Program-made: the position numbers and the translations under genes
Source: DGNJ01 sp002388905
GTDB lineage: Bacteria; Pseudomonadota; Gammaproteobacteria; Pseudomonadales; Porticoccaceae
Assembly (NCBI GenBank): GCA_036843405.1
Contig: DAITSJ010000006.1
Coordinates: 1-64,000, forward strand
Direction of reading: 5' to 3'
DNA length: 64,000 nt
The notes under the pieces: model-generated
What the model was told of the DNA's origin: nothing
Database searches by the model: none
Seen by the model: the letters and a program-made list of their open reading frames with translations, nothing else
In this document: one piece after another, positions 15,575 to 24,647 of the stretch
Layout: each line of letters starts with the position of its first letter
How positions within the stretch are numbered: position 1 is the first letter of the stretch

Positions 15575-16579
15575 CTAGCTTTTAACCAGCTTTGCCAGGG
15601 TTTCCAGGTGGTTATAGGGATCCGCGTGGCCGGAAGTATTGGTGATAAAGGCGCTGACTCCCATCTCCTCAAGCCCGTCGATAATGGATTTGACGTGACT
15701 CGGTGTGCCGGCCACGGTGTGGATCGAGGTGAGATAATCGATGACATCCGGGCCGGCGGCGTTGAGGGCCCTGACATTGTTACCGTTGACGACGCTATGT
15801 TCTGTATAGTCATAGGCGTCGGCGAGCTTCAGCAGCTTTTCCCGGATATGTTCGGGCACCCTCGCCCATTTGTCGGGGGTATGGATGAAAGTCAGGGCAT
15901 TGGTCACCAGGTAGGCCTTGATATCCTCAAGTGCCTGTTGCCGGTCATCGCGGATCGAGCAAAAAGCCGTCACCCAGATCTCGACATCCTCCGGATTCCT
16001 CCCCGCCTGTTTGACAAATTGGTGGTATTGCCGAATTTGTTCCCGCGTCTTGTCGAGGTCGCCATCGGTGAACATGATCACTCCGTCGGCACGCTCCGCA
16101 GCCAGCTGGAAGGCCCTGGGTCCGAATGCGGAATACATGACCGGCGTGCTCCGGGCATTGTGCAACGGCGATACCGCCCGTCCCTCGTAGTTCGCGGGTC
16201 GGCCGGCGAAGAGATCGTCGAGGGCATCCCAGTATTCGCCCATCTCCTTCTGCGTCGCCGGTTTGCGACCGACGGCGAGAACATTGCCGCCGCCCCGGGC
16301 GAGACCCAACACCATCCGACCGCCGCTCAGGTCCTGAAGCGTGGAGAAGGCGTTAGCGACAACCAGCGGGTGGCGGAGAAAGGGACCGGTCACAAAGGAG
16401 GTGATCGCCGCCCGTCGTGTTTCCCGGGCCGCGATTGCCATGTTCAGGTACAAATCCCTGAAACCGGCGGGAACATCCCCCACCGCCACGATATCGTACG
16501 CCAGTGCGTCGGCGAGTTTGAGAATCGCCTCGTAATGCGCGAGGCTGTCGCCCCACATATCTTCGACACCGAGCTTCAT
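15575..16579 (-). CDS. LLM-class flavin-dependent oxidoreductase
   Basis: TIM-barrel protein of 334 residues in the luciferase-like monooxygenase superfamily, of the coenzyme F420/FMN methylene-reductase-like branch. Visible are VTGPFLRHPLVVANAFSTL, the GGRMVLGLARGGG segment of the flavin site, and PVMYSAFGPRAFQLAAERADG. Substrate unknown; F420 use cannot be inferred safely in this type of genome. It ends a run of minus-strand metabolic genes; 101 bases separate it from the VOC gene upstream. Confidence 0.85.
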   Translation of the reverse strand: MKLGVEDMWGDSLAHYEAILKLADALAYDIVAVGDVPAGFRDLYLNMAIAARETRRAAITSFVTGPFLRHPLVVANAFSTLQDLSGGRMVLGLARGGGNVLAVGRKPATQKEMGEYWDALDDLFAGRPANYEGRAVSPLHNARSTPVMYSAFGPRAFQLAAERADGVIMFTDGDLDKTREQIRQYHQFVKQAGRNPEDVEIWVTAFCSIRDDRQQALEDIKAYLVTNALTFIHTPDKWARVPEHIREKLLKLADAYDYTEHSVVNGNNVRALNAAGPDVIDYLTSIHTVAGTPSHVKSIIDGLEEMGVSAFITNTSGHADPYNHLETLAKLVKS

Positions 16580-16680
16580 GGCCTACCCCGCCTGTTATTG
16601 TAAAGCTGATAGTAAGTTCGCGGGGCGCAACCGTCGGCCCCGCCAAACCCTTTCCCGTCACCGGTTTAGCGAAGTTATTG

Positions 16681-17196
16681 TCAGTAGCCGCCCTGCATCT
16701 GGAGAAACTCAATCATCAGTGGATCGCCGGGCTTTTCCATGTAGCAGAAAGCCATATCCTCGCTGAAGCGTTTGTACCAGATCACTTCATACCCGATTTC
16801 CCTGGCCATGGCCATTCTGGTCTCGACATCGTCAACGCGATAGCGGATATGATGCATGCCGCTCCTGCCGCTATCCAGGAACTCCGTGTGGGGACTGACC
16901 CCTTCAACCGGCTCGATCAGCTCGATTTCAAGGTCACCGGTTTTACCGAATGCCATCTTGATTTTGCAATGGTGCTGTTGTCCCCGGTACTCGGCATCAA
17001 ACTCGTTCTCCATTTCCATCCAGGGCCCGAAAAGGGGCGCGTAATCCGCCATGGCCGCCTGAATATCCGGGACCACCATCCCTATCTGGTCAATCTGGGG
17101 CAGGTCGAGTTGTTTCTGGAGGTCTTTCTGGCGGTCTGTCAATTCCACTGGTTTTCTCCCTGGCTGTCTATAGTGATGGATTCTTTCATAAAGCAC
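16681..17196 (-). CDS. VOC family protein (glyoxalase-like)
   Basis: 171-residue protein of the vicinal-oxygen-chelate fold: two beta-alpha-beta-beta-beta modules starting at IDQIGMVVPDIQAAMADY (about 35-52) and SGMHHIRYRVDDVETRM (about 111-127), with candidate metal ligands in the first (E in LEIELIEP) and second (H in MHHIRY, E in LMIEFLQ) modules, similar to methylmalonyl-CoA epimerase and glyoxalase I. No substrate is predictable. A second, unrelated-looking VOC gene lies at 61949. Confidence 0.85.
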   Translation of the reverse strand: MLYERIHHYRQPGRKPVELTDRQKDLQKQLDLPQIDQIGMVVPDIQAAMADYAPLFGPWMEMENEFDAEYRGQQHHCKIKMAFGKTGDLEIELIEPVEGVSPHTEFLDSGRSGMHHIRYRVDDVETRMAMAREIGYEVIWYKRFSEDMAFCYMEKPGDPLMIEFLQMQGGY

Positions 17197-17339
17197 TTCT
17201 TGGCGTCCAGCACTGGCCGGCGGCGCGAAATATGGCAGCTATCGGTGGGACCGTGTGCCGGCCGGGGAAGGACAAATCCGGAAAACCCGGATGGGAAAGG
17301 AGGGCTGATTAACGACAGGCCACAAGCCGGGCAGGCATG

Positions 17340-17359
17340 GGGGCCGGTAAACCGGCCCC
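17340..17359. terminator. Terminator-like GC hairpin after mdh
   Basis: GGGGCCGG-TAAA-CCGGCCCC, a perfect 8-bp stem with a four-base loop (17340-17359), 15 bases downstream of the mdh stop. No U tract follows on the minus strand, so if it terminates it would be weak or Rho-assisted. Confidence 0.45.
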
Positions 17360-17373
17360 GCCCGGAGAAACGA

Positions 17374-18354
17374 TCAGGGCAGCAGGTGGCTGACCGCGTC
17401 GCGTTCTTCCGCCAGCTCCTGCTCGGTGGCTTTCATGCGGGCCGCGGAGAAATCGCCGATCTCAAGGCCCTGGACGATCTGCCAGTCGCCGTTGTGGCAG
17501 GTACAGGGGAACGAATAGATAAGGCCCTTTTCGATGCCATAGCTGCCATCGGAATAGATTCCCATGCTCACCCAGTCGCCTTCCGGGGTGCCCAGCGCCC
17601 AACTGCGCATATGATCGATGGCGGCATTGGCGGCGGAGGCGGCGCTGGAGGCGCCCCGGGCCTTGATGATGGCGGCACCGCGCTGCTGCACCTCGGGAAT
17701 GAAGGTGTTCTCGTACCAGTCCTGGTCGATCAGATTAATGGCCGGATCGCCCTTCACCCGCGCATGGAAAAGATCCGGATACTGGGTTGAAGAGTGGTTG
17801 CCCCAGATGGTCATGTGGGTGATGTCATTGATGGTGGTCTGGGTTTTCTGGGCCAGCTGGGTCATGGCCCTGTTGTGGTCGAGCCGGGTCATGGCCGTGA
17901 ACTGGCGGGGATCCAGGTCCGGCGCATTGCGCTGGGCGATCAGGGCATTGGTGTTGGCCGGATTGCCGACAACCAGGACCTTGATATCGCGGCTGGCATT
18001 GTCATTGATGGCCTTGCCCTGGCCGGAAAAAATGGCGGCGTTGGCTTCCAGCAGGTCCTTTCGCTCCATCCCGGGACCCCGGGGCCGGGCTCCCACCAGC
18101 AGGGCGTAGTCGGCGTCCTTGAAGGCCACGTTGGCGTCGTCGGTCTGCACCGTGCCCGCCAGCAGGGGAAACGCGCAGTCGTCCAGTTCCATGGCGACAC
18201 CGTTGAGAGCTTCCAGTGCCGGGGTAATTTCGAGCATTTGCAGGATGACGGGCTGATCCGGACCAAGCATTTCGCCGGCCGCGATGCGGAACAGAAGGGA
18301 ATAACTGATTTGTCCGGCCGCGCCGGTCACGGCAACACGTACGGGTGCTTTCAC
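17374..18354 (-). CDS. mdh: Malate dehydrogenase
   Basis: NAD-dependent malate dehydrogenase of the TCA cycle, 326 residues. It is the cytosolic-type MDH with the Rossmann start VAVTGAAGQISYSLL, the substrate arginine loop GARPRGPGMERKDLL, VVGNPANTNA, TRLDHNRA and the catalytic histidine in WGNHSSTQYPD. This version is typical of many proteobacteria that lack the E. coli-type enzyme. It is transcribed leftwards, 115 bases after the dUTPase gene, and followed by a GC hairpin. Confidence 0.96.
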   Translation of the reverse strand: MKAPVRVAVTGAAGQISYSLLFRIAAGEMLGPDQPVILQMLEITPALEALNGVAMELDDCAFPLLAGTVQTDDANVAFKDADYALLVGARPRGPGMERKDLLEANAAIFSGQGKAINDNASRDIKVLVVGNPANTNALIAQRNAPDLDPRQFTAMTRLDHNRAMTQLAQKTQTTINDITHMTIWGNHSSTQYPDLFHARVKGDPAINLIDQDWYENTFIPEVQQRGAAIIKARGASSAASAANAAIDHMRSWALGTPEGDWVSMGIYSDGSYGIEKGLIYSFPCTCHNGDWQIVQGLEIGDFSAARMKATEQELAEERDAVSHLLP

Positions 18355-18469
18355 TGGCTCTCTCCGTGTGGTTGGGTATATGGATTGGGGCCCCGCATTA
18401 TACGGAAAACGGCGGAATTTTCATCTCGGCTGCGCTGCCCGGCTGGGCAGCGACCCGGCGGCGGGACAA

Positions 18470-19123
18470 TCAGGCGCTGACCTCACGGCGGTAGCGCAGG
18501 CTCAATTCCCGGTAAAGCTCATCCTTGAAGTCATCGCGCCAGACGTCCAGGCGCTCGACGATTTCCACCAGATGCTCGTTGTCTTCCCTGCCCTGCCAGG
18601 ACTTGGTGTAGGTGCCCTCCTGGTAGCCGTTGTCCTGGCGAAAGAAGTTGAGAACATTCTTGCCCACATAGCGGCCATAGAGCTCCTCGAAACCCATGCC
18701 GACACCGTCCAGAAGCCTCGCGAAGGCGGCAACGGAAAAGGCTTTCGTCTGCAGTGTAATAAGGGTGAAATCCTCCAGGTCGGTGCGAAAATCGCCGGAT
18801 GAGCTGCCCTCCCCCAGGCCCTCGGCAATTTCCGCCGCAATCTGCTCGAGGGTGTCGCTACCGAGAAGCAGGATGCTCAGCCCGAAATGCCAGATATCCA
18901 CCAACTCCAGTTTGACCTGGTCCAGGTCGGGCTTTTGCTTTTTCCACCATTTCCAGCCGTAATGATCGAGCAGTTCAGCGCATTCGATCCATACGGCCCG
19001 GTACCAGGCAAAATCCTGGGAGCGCCAGTCCGGGTGGACGCGTCGATTCATGTCGTCCTGAAGTTCGAGCATGGTGACAATCTGGTGGCGGGCCGGATCG
19101 GGGACGGCGGTGTCTCGGGTCAT
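18470..19123 (-). CDS. Dimeric dUTP diphosphatase (all-alpha NTPase type)
   Basis: Hydrolyses dUTP to dUMP, protecting DNA from uracil incorporation. The 217-residue protein belongs to the all-alpha dimeric dUTPase family (not the trimeric Dut): HPDWRSQDFAWYRAVWIECAE gives the metal-binding E-x-x-E segment, WKWWKKQKPDLDQ the substrate region, and VKLELVDIWHFG the E-x-x-D helix. The start is the ATG at 19123; the frame continues upstream but overlaps the MBL gene. It lies 8 bases after that gene, so the two are probably co-transcribed. Confidence 0.9.
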   Translation of the reverse strand: MTRDTAVPDPARHQIVTMLELQDDMNRRVHPDWRSQDFAWYRAVWIECAELLDHYGWKWWKKQKPDLDQVKLELVDIWHFGLSILLLGSDTLEQIAAEIAEGLGEGSSSGDFRTDLEDFTLITLQTKAFSVAAFARLLDGVGMGFEELYGRYVGKNVLNFFRQDNGYQEGTYTKSWQGREDNEHLVEIVERLDVWRDDFKDELYRELSLRYRREVSA

Positions 19124-19131
19124 GGCGAACC

Positions 19132-19779
19132 TCAAGCCTTTACGAACATGTTGGATTGCTTCTCGGCGCCGATCCGGGTACTGGGGCCATGGCCGGTAAT
19201 AACGGTGGCCTCGTCGTCGAGCGTATAAAGACGTTCCCGGATGGATTTGACGATGCGTTCGAAATTGCCCCCCGGGAAGTCGGTGCGACCGATGCTCCCA
19301 CGGAACAGGGTGTCGCCCGCCACCAGGGTATTGGCATCCTCGAACCAGAAACTCGTTGAGCCTGGAGTATGACCCGGGGTGTGCAGGGTCACTCCACCGC
19401 AACAGCCCAGGTCCTGATCGTCGTCGAGGTACCGGTCGGGGTCCGGCAGGCTAACCGGCGGCACCCCGAACATGTTGCACTGCTGTTCCACCATGTCCCA
19501 CAGAAAGCGGTCTTCCTCGTGGAGATAGATAGGCGCGCCCGTGGCATCGCGCATTTCGCCGGCGGCAAGAATATGGTCCAGGTGGGCATGGGTATGGATG
19601 ATAGCCACCACTTTCAAGCCCAGGTCGTTCAGCTGGGCCAGGATTGCGTCAGCGTCGCCGCCCGGATCGACAACCAGGGCACGGCCCGTCAGTGTGTCGC
19701 CGATAATCGAGCAATTACATTGCAGCGGGCCGACGGGAAAAGTTCGGATCAGGATACGCTCAGCGGCTTCTTGCGCCAT
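19132..19779 (-). CDS. Metallo-beta-lactamase-fold hydrolase (GloB/YcbL-like)
   Basis: 215-residue hydrolase of the glyoxalase II-like branch. Metal-binding motifs are present in order: THAHLDH (63-69), the histidine of LHTPGHTPGS, the aspartate of VAGDTLFRGSIGRTDFPGG, and GHGPSTRIG near the end. Members are often annotated hydroxyacylglutathione hydrolase; a thioester substrate is likely but unproven. It starts 61 bases after tatD and is followed by the dUTPase. Confidence 0.9.
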   Translation of the reverse strand: MAQEAAERILIRTFPVGPLQCNCSIIGDTLTGRALVVDPGGDADAILAQLNDLGLKVVAIIHTHAHLDHILAAGEMRDATGAPIYLHEEDRFLWDMVEQQCNMFGVPPVSLPDPDRYLDDDQDLGCCGGVTLHTPGHTPGSTSFWFEDANTLVAGDTLFRGSIGRTDFPGGNFERIVKSIRERLYTLDDEATVITGHGPSTRIGAEKQSNMFVKA

Positions 19780-19840
19780 GGTTTCAATCTCGCTTGCGGG
19801 TTTTCGGGTGGATCGTAGGGAGCGCTATGCTAACACAGCC

Positions 19841-20620
19841 TCAGGGACCGTTCAGGAACAGCCGCTGGAAGTTGGTCGTGGTTATCCGGGCCAGTTCCTC
19901 GTAGGTAATGCCCTTCAAATCCGCCACCTGTCGCGCCACCTCGACCACGTACTGGGGCTCGTTCTGACGGCCGCGGTGCGGCACCGGCGCCAGCCAGGGA
20001 CAGTCGGTCTCAACAAGCAGGCGGTCCAGAGGCACTTTGCGGACCACGCTTCGAAGGTCTTCCGCACTTTTGAAGGTAACGATCCCCGAAAAAGAGATAT
20101 AGAAATTGAGATCCAGGGCGGCCCTGGCCATCTCCCAGTTTTCGGTAAAACAGTGCAATACACCGCCATAATTCGCATCGCCGTGGGCCCGGATCAGGTC
20201 CAGTGTCTGTTCCCGGGCTTCGCGGGTGTGGACGATCACCGGCTTGCGGGCCAGCCCGGCGGCCTGAAGATGGCGGACAAAGCTCTCCCGCTGCCACTCG
20301 GCTGAATCGGGGCTGTAGTGATTGTCGAGGCCGGTCTCGCCGATGGCGACCACACCGGGGTGTTTGGCCAGTGTCACCAGTTCATCGACCCCCGGCAGCG
20401 GCTGGCTATTTTCCTGCAGGGGATGGGCGCCCACTGAAACCAGCACGTCCGGGTATTTTTCCGGCAGCATCAGGAGGTCGCGGGACGAGTCCAGATCGAT
20501 GCCTATGCACAAAAAACGGGAAACACCCCGGGCCCGGGCCCTGTCCAGAATGACATCGAGGGAACCCCCGGCCTTGGCCGGGTCAAGACGATCCAGATGA
20601 CAATGGGAGTCGACCAGCAC
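19841..20620 (-). CDS. tatD: TatD family hydrolase
   Basis: Metal-dependent nuclease/hydrolase with an amidohydrolase-type TIM barrel, 259 residues. The N-terminal DSHCHLD motif, the GAHPLQE loop, IGETGLDNHY, HTREA and ETDCPWLAP supply the usual metal ligands. It closes the pabC-mltG-tmk-holB-pilZ-tatD run, an order shared with Pseudomonas, with 8 bases to pilZ. Confidence 0.94.
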   Translation of the reverse strand: MLVDSHCHLDRLDPAKAGGSLDVILDRARARGVSRFLCIGIDLDSSRDLLMLPEKYPDVLVSVGAHPLQENSQPLPGVDELVTLAKHPGVVAIGETGLDNHYSPDSAEWQRESFVRHLQAAGLARKPVIVHTREAREQTLDLIRAHGDANYGGVLHCFTENWEMARAALDLNFYISFSGIVTFKSAEDLRSVVRKVPLDRLLVETDCPWLAPVPHRGRQNEPQYVVEVARQVADLKGITYEELARITTTNFQRLFLNGP

Positions 20621-20628
20621 GAGGAAAA

Positions 20629-20982
20629 TCAGAGGGTGTGGGTGGGTCGGTCGCTATTGAGTTGCCCGGCCAGTTGGGTCTCGATTTTTTCCACCACCGG
20701 TTTGCTGTCTTCGCCTAACTGGATACCGATACCCTGCTTACGGTTGGTGACCACGCCCTTGGGAGTGACCCAGACCACCTTACCGGTAAGGGGGATTTTC
20801 TCCGGCTCGTCCATCAACTCCAGGAGCACGAAGACTTCGTCGCCGAGCAGAAACTGTTTGCGAGTGGGAATGAACAGGCCGCCATTGGCAATAAACGGCA
20901 TGTAACAGGCATACAGTTCGTCGGTGTCTCTGATGGACAGGTTGAGGATCCCGTTTCGGATACCTCCTCCGATCGATTCCAT
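20629..20982 (-). CDS. pilZ: Type IV pilus assembly protein PilZ
   Basis: 117-residue PilZ-domain protein. It follows the Pseudomonas PilZ pattern closely: RNGILNLSIRD, YACYMPFIANGGLFIPT, GDEVFVLLELM, EKIPLTGKVVWVTPKG and an identical-style C-terminal SDRPTHT ending. It lacks the RxxxR and D/NxSxxG c-di-GMP-binding motifs, as does the founding PilZ, which works in pilus biogenesis through PilB and FimX. It sits between holB and tatD, the classical position. No other pilus genes are in the window. Confidence 0.93.
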   Translation of the reverse strand: MESIGGGIRNGILNLSIRDTDELYACYMPFIANGGLFIPTRKQFLLGDEVFVLLELMDEPEKIPLTGKVVWVTPKGVVTNRKQGIGIQLGEDSKPVVEKIETQLAGQLNSDRPTHTL

Positions 20983-21015
20983 ATCGTTTATGCCTCACCG
21001 CGCTGGTTGGGGAAG

Positions 21016-21987
21016 TTACCGCCGCCGGGGGGCGGTACCTGGCCTCAAGTTTACCACCGACATCCAGTCCAGCAAAACCTCTTCCCACAGCAACTGCCTG
21101 TTGGGATTGGCGGTGCTCTGGAGCAGGCTTCTGGCCCTGTTAAGACGATCAAGCAGGCGGAAAAAGCGGCGTGTCTCCAAAGCTTGCAGGGTTTGACGCT
21201 CCCGGATGATGGCATAGAGCCGCTGTTGGAACCAATCGATGGCATCGCCCTCGGGCAGTGACTGCATTTGTCGAGCGGCCTCCAGCGGTGTGCTCTGGCG
21301 ATTGGCCAGTTGCTCCAGTATACCCTCGAAATGCCGGTACTGATCGAGCAGGTCCGATTCCAGAAAGCGCAGGGCCCGCAAGGGCTTGCCGCCGGCGAGT
21401 GCGACGATGTCGGGATCGGGTGTCCGGCCTGATTCGCGCGCCGACAGCCAGGCCCGGAGTGCTTCCCGGTCCGGGAGGGGGAACGTCAGCGAGCGGCAAC
21501 GGCTGCGGATGGTCGGCAGAACGGCACTGGGTCGATGGCAGACCAGAATAATCAGGGTGTCGGAACCCGGCTCTTCAAGTGTCTTGAGGAAAGCGTTGGC
21601 GGCGCTGGTATTCATGGCCTCCGCCGGATTGACCACAACTGTTCGCCAGCCCCCGAGCGAAGCGGTTTTGTTGGCAAACGCGCCCAGTTCGCGGACATGG
21701 TCGATGCGGATAGCCTTGCCCTGCTCGTCCGGATTGAGACGATAGTAATCGGGATGGCTGCCGGACCGGAACAGTTGGCAGTTCTTGCATTGGCCGCAGG
21801 GATAGCCCAGTTCGTCCGGGACCTCGCAAAGCAGGCGCTGGGCCAGGATTTCGGCGAAAGCCGATTTTCCCGTCTCGGAGGGCCCCGCCAGCATCAGGGC
21901 ATGAGGCAGGCGACCCGAGGCCAGCAATTCCATCAGGCCCCGCCACTGGTCCTGCTGCCACGGCAGAGGTGCCGTGACAATGCTCAC
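21016..21987 (-). CDS. holB: DNA polymerase III delta-prime subunit HolB
   Basis: Clamp-loader subunit, 323 residues: an AAA+ fold with GPSETGKSA (degenerate Walker A, normal for delta-prime), a four-cysteine zinc site (CEVP...CGQCKNCQ), the NAANAFLKTLEEP helix and the SRC motif (IRSRCRSLTF). The start is GTG at 21987, which overlaps the tmk stop in a GTGA four-base overlap, indicating translational coupling. A much longer frame extends upstream through tmk but is not used. Confidence 0.94.
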   Translation of the reverse strand: MSIVTAPLPWQQDQWRGLMELLASGRLPHALMLAGPSETGKSAFAEILAQRLLCEVPDELGYPCGQCKNCQLFRSGSHPDYYRLNPDEQGKAIRIDHVRELGAFANKTASLGGWRTVVVNPAEAMNTSAANAFLKTLEEPGSDTLIILVCHRPSAVLPTIRSRCRSLTFPLPDREALRAWLSARESGRTPDPDIVALAGGKPLRALRFLESDLLDQYRHFEGILEQLANRQSTPLEAARQMQSLPEGDAIDWFQQRLYAIIRERQTLQALETRRFFRLLDRLNRARSLLQSTANPNRQLLWEEVLLDWMSVVNLRPGTAPRRR

Positions 21988-22598
21988 AGGGCCTCCAGGG
22001 CGCCGGCGATGGCTCTTTGCACTTCGTCCAGGGGCTGTGCCGCGTCGATCACGGCATAGCGGTCCGGGTGGGCGGCGGCGAGTTCCAGATAGGCACGGCG
22101 AACCGATTCGAAAAAAGCCAACTGCTCGGTCTCGAAGCGATCCAGGTCGCCCCGGGCCCTGGCCCGTCGAAGGCCTTCCCGGGGATCGATGTCGAGCACC
22201 AGGGTAAGGTCGGGACGGAGGTCGCCCTGGACCATTTGTTCGAGAGTGGCCACCTTGTCCATGCCCAGCTGTCGGCCGGCACCCTGGTAGGCGTAAGTGG
22301 CATCGGTGAAGCGGTCGCACACCACCCAGGTCCCCCGCGCCAGCGCCGGTCGAATACACCGGGCCAGATGCTGCGCCCGGGACGCGAAAATGAGCAGCAA
22401 TTCGGCCACCGCATCCACCCTTTCTTCCTGGTGCTCGAGGAGCAGGCCGCGTATCTTTTCCGCGTAGGGCGTACCACCGGGCTCGCGGGTCACCAAGTGG
22501 GGAATTCCCCGGCTTTGCAGCCATTCCCGGATATAGGTGATATTGGTGGTCTTACCCACCCCTTCTCCCCCCTCAATGGTAATAAACCTGCCTGGCAT
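21984..22598 (-). CDS. tmk: Thymidylate kinase
   Basis: Phosphorylates dTMP to dTDP for DNA synthesis. The 204-residue protein has the P-loop EGGEGVGKTT near the N-terminus, the DR motif (VCDRFTDATYAYQGAGR) and a LID region with arginines (PREGLRRARARGDLDRFE), the type II bacterial arrangement. It overlaps holB by 4 bases and lies 66 bases after mltG. Confidence 0.96.
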   Translation of the reverse strand: MPGRFITIEGGEGVGKTTNITYIREWLQSRGIPHLVTREPGGTPYAEKIRGLLLEHQEERVDAVAELLLIFASRAQHLARCIRPALARGTWVVCDRFTDATYAYQGAGRQLGMDKVATLEQMVQGDLRPDLTLVLDIDPREGLRRARARGDLDRFETEQLAFFESVRRAYLELAAAHPDRYAVIDAAQPLDEVQRAIAGALEAL

Positions 22599-22664
22599 GG
22601 GTTTCGGTTAGCCCTTTGTTTGTCAAAATTGATTTGCGGAAAGCGGCCCCCGCCGACACCGATT

Positions 22665-23708
22665 CTACTCGGTGTCGGGCGGGTTCGGCGAAGAGCGGTA
22701 ATCCTCCCGGCGCTGAATCTGAAAACGCCTGACCGCCCTGTTGTGCTCTTCCAGGCTCCTGGAAAAATAGTGGCTGCCATCGCCCCTTGCGACAAAGTAC
22801 AACGCTTCGCCCGGCGCAGGGTTAAGCACTGCCCTGATAGATTCCCGGCCCGGGTTGGCGATGGGTGTCGGCGGCAACCCCCGAATGCGATAAGTATTGT
22901 AAGGGGTTTCCTCACGCAGATGCTGTTTTTTCAGGTTGCCCGCATAACGCTCACCCAGCCCGTAAATGACAGTGGGGTCGGTTTGCAGCCTCATACCCCG
23001 CTCCAGGCGACGGATAAAAACACCGGCAATCCGGTCCCTTTCGGCGGGCACGGCGGTTTCCTTTTCGACAATGGAGGCAAGTATCAGAGCCTCGTAGGGC
23101 GATTCCAATGGCAAGCCTCGGCGACGTCGGGGCCACTCGGTATCCAGTACCCTGCTCATCCGTTCATGGGCCTGCCGGAGGATGGTCACGGCGGAGTCGG
23201 TGCCGGTAAAGATGTAGGTGTCGGGAAAGAAAAGGCCTTCCGGGGAGCGATCCGCGGGCAGGCCCAGGCGGGCGGCCAGTTTCTCCTTGTCCAGGTCGCC
23301 TGTCTCCAGTGCCGGATGGGCGGCCATCAACTCCAGCCACTGTTTCACGGTGGTTCCTTCCGGAAAGGTGATTCGGTATTGGATAACATCGCCGCGCCGC
23401 AGGCGTTCGAGAAAACGACGCAGTGACTGCCCATCCGGAACACGGTATTCGCCCGTCTGGATCGCGGTTTTGCCGGTCAGGCGAGCCTGGATAAGCACGG
23501 GCCAGCGGCTTGTAATCGCGCCTTCCGTCGCCAGACGGCGAGCCAGTCCGGACAGGGTGTCGCCCGGCTGCACCACCAGTACCCGGGAACCCCCGTCCAC
23601 GGCAAGGGGGCGATCAAGCTCGAGGTTAACCCACCAGTACAGAGCGGCAGACCCGGCCAGCAGGCCGGCCAGAACTACCAGCGACAGGGCTGTCAGACGG
23701 CGAAGCAC
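22665..23708 (-). CDS. mltG: Endolytic murein transglycosylase MltG
   Basis: Inner-membrane lytic transglycosylase that cuts nascent glycan strands. The 347-residue protein has one N-terminal membrane helix (about 5-28), a LysM-like segment (VLVVQPGDTLSGLARRL) and the YceG catalytic domain with the glutamate in ILASIVEKETAV, the GRESIRAVLNPAPGEALYFV motif and a C-terminal HYFSRSLEEHN. I take the GTG at 23708, which overlaps pabC by 16 bases and gives a short cytoplasmic tail before the helix; an upstream ATG at 23756 would add 16 unlikely residues. Confidence 0.93.
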   Translation of the reverse strand: MLRRLTALSLVVLAGLLAGSAALYWWVNLELDRPLAVDGGSRVLVVQPGDTLSGLARRLATEGAITSRWPVLIQARLTGKTAIQTGEYRVPDGQSLRRFLERLRRGDVIQYRITFPEGTTVKQWLELMAAHPALETGDLDKEKLAARLGLPADRSPEGLFFPDTYIFTGTDSAVTILRQAHERMSRVLDTEWPRRRRGLPLESPYEALILASIVEKETAVPAERDRIAGVFIRRLERGMRLQTDPTVIYGLGERYAGNLKKQHLREETPYNTYRIRGLPPTPIANPGRESIRAVLNPAPGEALYFVARGDGSHYFSRSLEEHNRAVRRFQIQRREDYRSSPNPPDTE

Positions 23709-24514
23709 GGTTGCAGGTCCGCCAGGGTCTTTATCAATTGCTCGGTCTCCGGCCACTCGACCCGTTGCCAGTCGTGGCCGAGACTTGCCACCGGGCGAAT
23801 ACCGGTGACAGCGTTACAAAGCAGTAGCTCTTCCGCCGACAAGAGCGGACCCAGCGACAGGTGCGCCTCACCGACGCCGCGACCAGTCGTGGGAAAAACG
23901 TGCTCCATCAAATAGCGACGCATGACCCCGGCGACGCCAGCGGCGTCCAGCTTCGGGGTCACCCAGCGCCCATCGATCCTGGCAAAGAGGTTGTGGCTCA
24001 AGCCCTCGATTACCCGGCCGCCGGAATCCAGCAATAACCCTTCCATGTCGTCACCAAGTTCCATTGCCGCAAGCACCTGATCAAGCCGGTTCAGGTGCTT
24101 GACCCCCGCCAGGGCCGGATTGGCGGGCAACCGGTGGCGGCATACCTGGAGAGCGGCCGGCGGGGCGGGTGCCGGTTCCGGCTGCCAGCTGAATACAGTG
24201 GTGGGTACGCTTGTTCCCGAAAAACGGTAACCGCGGCGGCCGCCCCCGGCGGTGGCCACAAGCTTTATCAGGCCGTCGGGGGGCACGACGGCAAGTATTT
24301 CGGCCAGTTGTCGTTCGATAAAGTCGGGTGCCACGGTAATTCCCAGCGTGGCTGCCCCCTCGATGAGCCGGCGGCGATGCCACTGCCAGAGGGGAATACT
24401 TCCCCGGTACAGCCGCATGGTCTCGAATACACCGTGGCCGTAGTTGAAACCCCGATCATCGACACCGGGAGCCGGAGCCGCCTCGCCGGACACGAAGGTA
24501 AAAACCTGATCCAT
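23693..24514 (-). CDS. pabC: Aminodeoxychorismate lyase
   Basis: PLP-dependent lyase that releases 4-aminobenzoate from aminodeoxychorismate in folate synthesis. The 273-residue fold type IV protein shows DDRGFNYGHGVFETMRLY at the N-terminus, the PLP lysine in AGVKHLNRLDQVLA, GRVIEGLSHNLFAR and LCNAVTGIRPV. It normally follows fabF; here the preceding gene is acpP and a terminator lies between, so it may have its own promoter. Confidence 0.92.
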   Translation of the reverse strand: MDQVFTFVSGEAAPAPGVDDRGFNYGHGVFETMRLYRGSIPLWQWHRRRLIEGAATLGITVAPDFIERQLAEILAVVPPDGLIKLVATAGGGRRGYRFSGTSVPTTVFSWQPEPAPAPPAALQVCRHRLPANPALAGVKHLNRLDQVLAAMELGDDMEGLLLDSGGRVIEGLSHNLFARIDGRWVTPKLDAAGVAGVMRRYLMEHVFPTTGRGVGEAHLSLGPLLSAEELLLCNAVTGIRPVASLGHDWQRVEWPETEQLIKTLADLQPCFAV

Positions 24515-24590
24515 GGCAGGGATTAAAACAGAAAGAGAGGCCCCCGCACAGCGACAGGGATGCCGGACGCGGGTGCCATTATTAAGGAAA

Positions 24591-24619
24591 AGCCGTGCTG
24601 GCCTGGTACCAGCACGGCT
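24591..24619 (-). terminator. Rho-independent terminator after acpP
   Basis: On the minus strand a perfect 11-bp stem AGCCGTGCTGG/CCAGCACGGCT with a 7-base loop is followed by TTTCCTTAAT. It lies 28 bases after the acpP stop and ends the fatty-acid transcript before pabC. Confidence 0.75.
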
Positions 24620-24647
24620 CGGTGCAGGGTTGTCCTACCTGCGAAAT

